Shown here: positions 6,336 to 7,295 of the stretch, piece after piece
Layout of the letters: each line of letters opens with the position of its first letter
Numbering within the stretch: the stretch's first letter is position 1
Assembly (NCBI GenBank): GCA_002352485.1
Contig: DEIM01000185.1
Span: forward strand, 16,743-24,037
Direction of reading: 5' to 3'
Source of the DNA: Candidatus Dadabacteria bacterium UBA2774
Lineage (GTDB): Bacteria; Desulfobacterota_D; UBA1144; Nemesobacterales; UBA2774
Length of the DNA stretch: 7,295 bases
Translations under genes and position numbers: made by a program
The notes under the pieces: model-generated
The model's input: the letters and a program-made list of their open reading frames with translations, nothing else
The model's database searches: none
What the model was told of the DNA's origin: nothing

Positions 6336-7295
6336 CGGCTACCTCTCTGTCTACCCGATTAATTTTAATCTCGGTTATTCTCTTGCCAGACACATCGTTT
6401 ACTTCAAAGATCAAACTCCCGTGTCTTACACTCTCTCCTTGTTCCGGGAATTTGCCGAACATATCGAATATAAACCCTGCTACTGTTTCATGGTCCTCTT
6501 CGGAAGGGAGCACGGACCCAAGTAAATCCTCACCGAGATTATCGAGCCCCCCGAACCTGAGCACAGTGAAGAGAAATGTGTTGTTAAATTCGTCTATCTT
6601 CATATTCCCCGGGATTATAAGGGACTCTCCCTCCCATCTTACTTGGGGTTTTAGAATAACTCTCCTTTCGTCCTCGATCTCACCGAAGAGCTCCTCGAGT
6701 ATATCCTCCATGGTAACTATCCCGTCGAAACGCCCGTATTCATCCACTACAATTGCTATGTGATTGCGGTTTCCCTGAAACTCCTTTAAGAGATCAAAAG
6801 CCATCTTTGTCCTGGGAATAAAATAAGGCGACCGGAGTATTCCTTTTATGCTCTTAGCTTCAGATAAGTCAAAGGAAAGCAGGTCTTTCGCGTATAGTAC
6901 GCCAGTAATGTTGTCCTTGTTATCTTTATACACAGGGGTCCGCGAGAACCCCCTTTTTTTAATCTCATATAAGGCCTCTTTCCTTGAGAGTGTCTGTGGG
7001 AGTAGGAAGCATTCCACACCGGGGGACATAATCCTATAGGCAGGTACCTCCTCGAGCTTAAAGAGACTTCCGACAAGCTTTTTCTCTATGTCTGTAACAA
7101 CCCCCTCCTCACCCCCCATACCGACCAGAACCTTTACTTCCTCGGGCGTGAATTCCCTGCGCTGCTCATATTCAATCTTACCGCCCAGCACACGTGTAAA
7201 ACCGATAGACAGTATAACCAGTACCCACCTGATCGGCGTAACAAGAATATGAAAATAATGAAGCGGGTAGGATATTAAAGTTGCGATCACCCTCG
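6325..7295 (-). CDS. Second CNNM/CorC family membrane protein, 5' end missing
   Basis: A paralogue of the following gene; the frame is still open at the right edge. The GTG at 7290 is very likely an internal Val, because only the tail of the DUF21 membrane domain is visible (hydrophobic HYFHILVTPIRWVLVILSIG, 11-30, counting from that GTG). Then come a first CBS domain (about 86-140), a second CBS domain (about 152-207, with the signature VVDEYGRFDGIVTMEDILEE at 181-200) and a CorC_HlyC domain (about 213-312). The CorC domain has about 18 extra residues near 238-258, between DEFNN and VLPSEEDHETVAGF, where relatives pass directly from the first helix to the Leu-Pro turn. The role is presumably metal-ion (Mg2+) homeostasis, as for its neighbour. 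The stop codon lies inside the start region of that neighbour. Tandem pairs of such genes may give hetero-oligomers; that is inference. Confidence 0.9.
   Translation of the reverse strand, partial: RVIATLISYPLHYFHILVTPIRWVLVILSIGFTRVLGGKIEYEQRREFTPEEVKVLVGMGGEEGVVTDIEKKLVGSLFKLEEVPAYRIMSPGVECFLLPQTLSRKEALYEIKKRGFSRTPVYKDNKDNITGVLYAKDLLSFDLSEAKSIKGILRSPYFIPRTKMAFDLLKEFQGNRNHIAIVVDEYGRFDGIVTMEDILEELFGEIEDERRVILKPQVRWEGESLIIPGNMKIDEFNNTFLFTVLRFGGLDNLGEDLLGSVLPSEEDHETVAGFIFDMFGKFPEQGESVRHGSLIFEVNDVSGKRITEIKINRVDREVADVA
6341..6348 (-). promoter_or_regulatory. Shine-Dalgarno site of the downstream CNNM gene
   Basis: On the minus strand AGAGAGGT ends 5 bases before the ATG at 6335 and lies within the last codons of the upstream paralogue. 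This fixes the start and supports coupled translation. Confidence 0.65.

Noticed and set aside
6109..6763. Plus-strand open frames across the CNNM pair
   Set aside because: They are antisense to well-supported CBS and DUF21 domains and have low-complexity Ser/Pro-rich translations typical of shadow frames.

Overview
The window reads as ordinary, densely packed bacterial chromosome with no mobile, phage, CRISPR or RNA-gene signal. A periplasmic Slt70-type lytic transglycosylase with a signal peptide points to a Gram-negative cell. Frequent ATA (Ile) and AGG/AGA (Arg) codons, moderate base composition and the tandem DUF21/CBS/CorC gene pair would fit a deltaproteobacterial-like lineage (Desulfobacterota, Dadabacteria or a neighbouring phylum). 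That placement is an inference; nothing in the window fixes the taxon.

Layout. On the + strand, 1-327 is the 3' end of queF (queuosine pathway). After a 101-base gap come a DppC/OppC-type ABC permease (429-1241) and, four bases later, a TPR-rich soluble lytic transglycosylase (1246-3318). The stop codon of the transglycosylase gene overlaps the stop codon of a minus-strand histidine pair, hisB then hisH (4550 down to 3315). hisB is divergent from the + strand gene ybeY (4659-5084) across a 108-base spacer that probably holds both promoters. ybeY runs convergently, with an 18-base gap, into a minus-strand pair of paralogous membrane proteins of the CNNM/CorC (HlyC/CorC) family. These overlap by 11 bases (6325-6335), and the upstream one runs off the right edge.

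How the genes relate. HisB (dehydratase) and HisH (glutaminase subunit of imidazole-glycerol-phosphate synthase) act in histidine biosynthesis, but the HisF partner is not here. YbeY (rRNA maturation endoribonuclease) is linked to CorC-type genes in many bacteria; here the linkage is kept but the orientation is convergent. The permease and the lytic transglycosylase are probably translationally coupled, which could suggest a cell-wall peptide link, but the rest of the transporter is not visible.

I found no convincing undescribed system. The points most worth checking are the hisB/ybeY divergent region, where neither gene has a Shine-Dalgarno site and the best promoter matches sit almost on the start codons; a Glu-to-Gln change in the conserved DUF21 motif of the complete CNNM protein; and an apparent insertion in the CorC domain of its paralogue.
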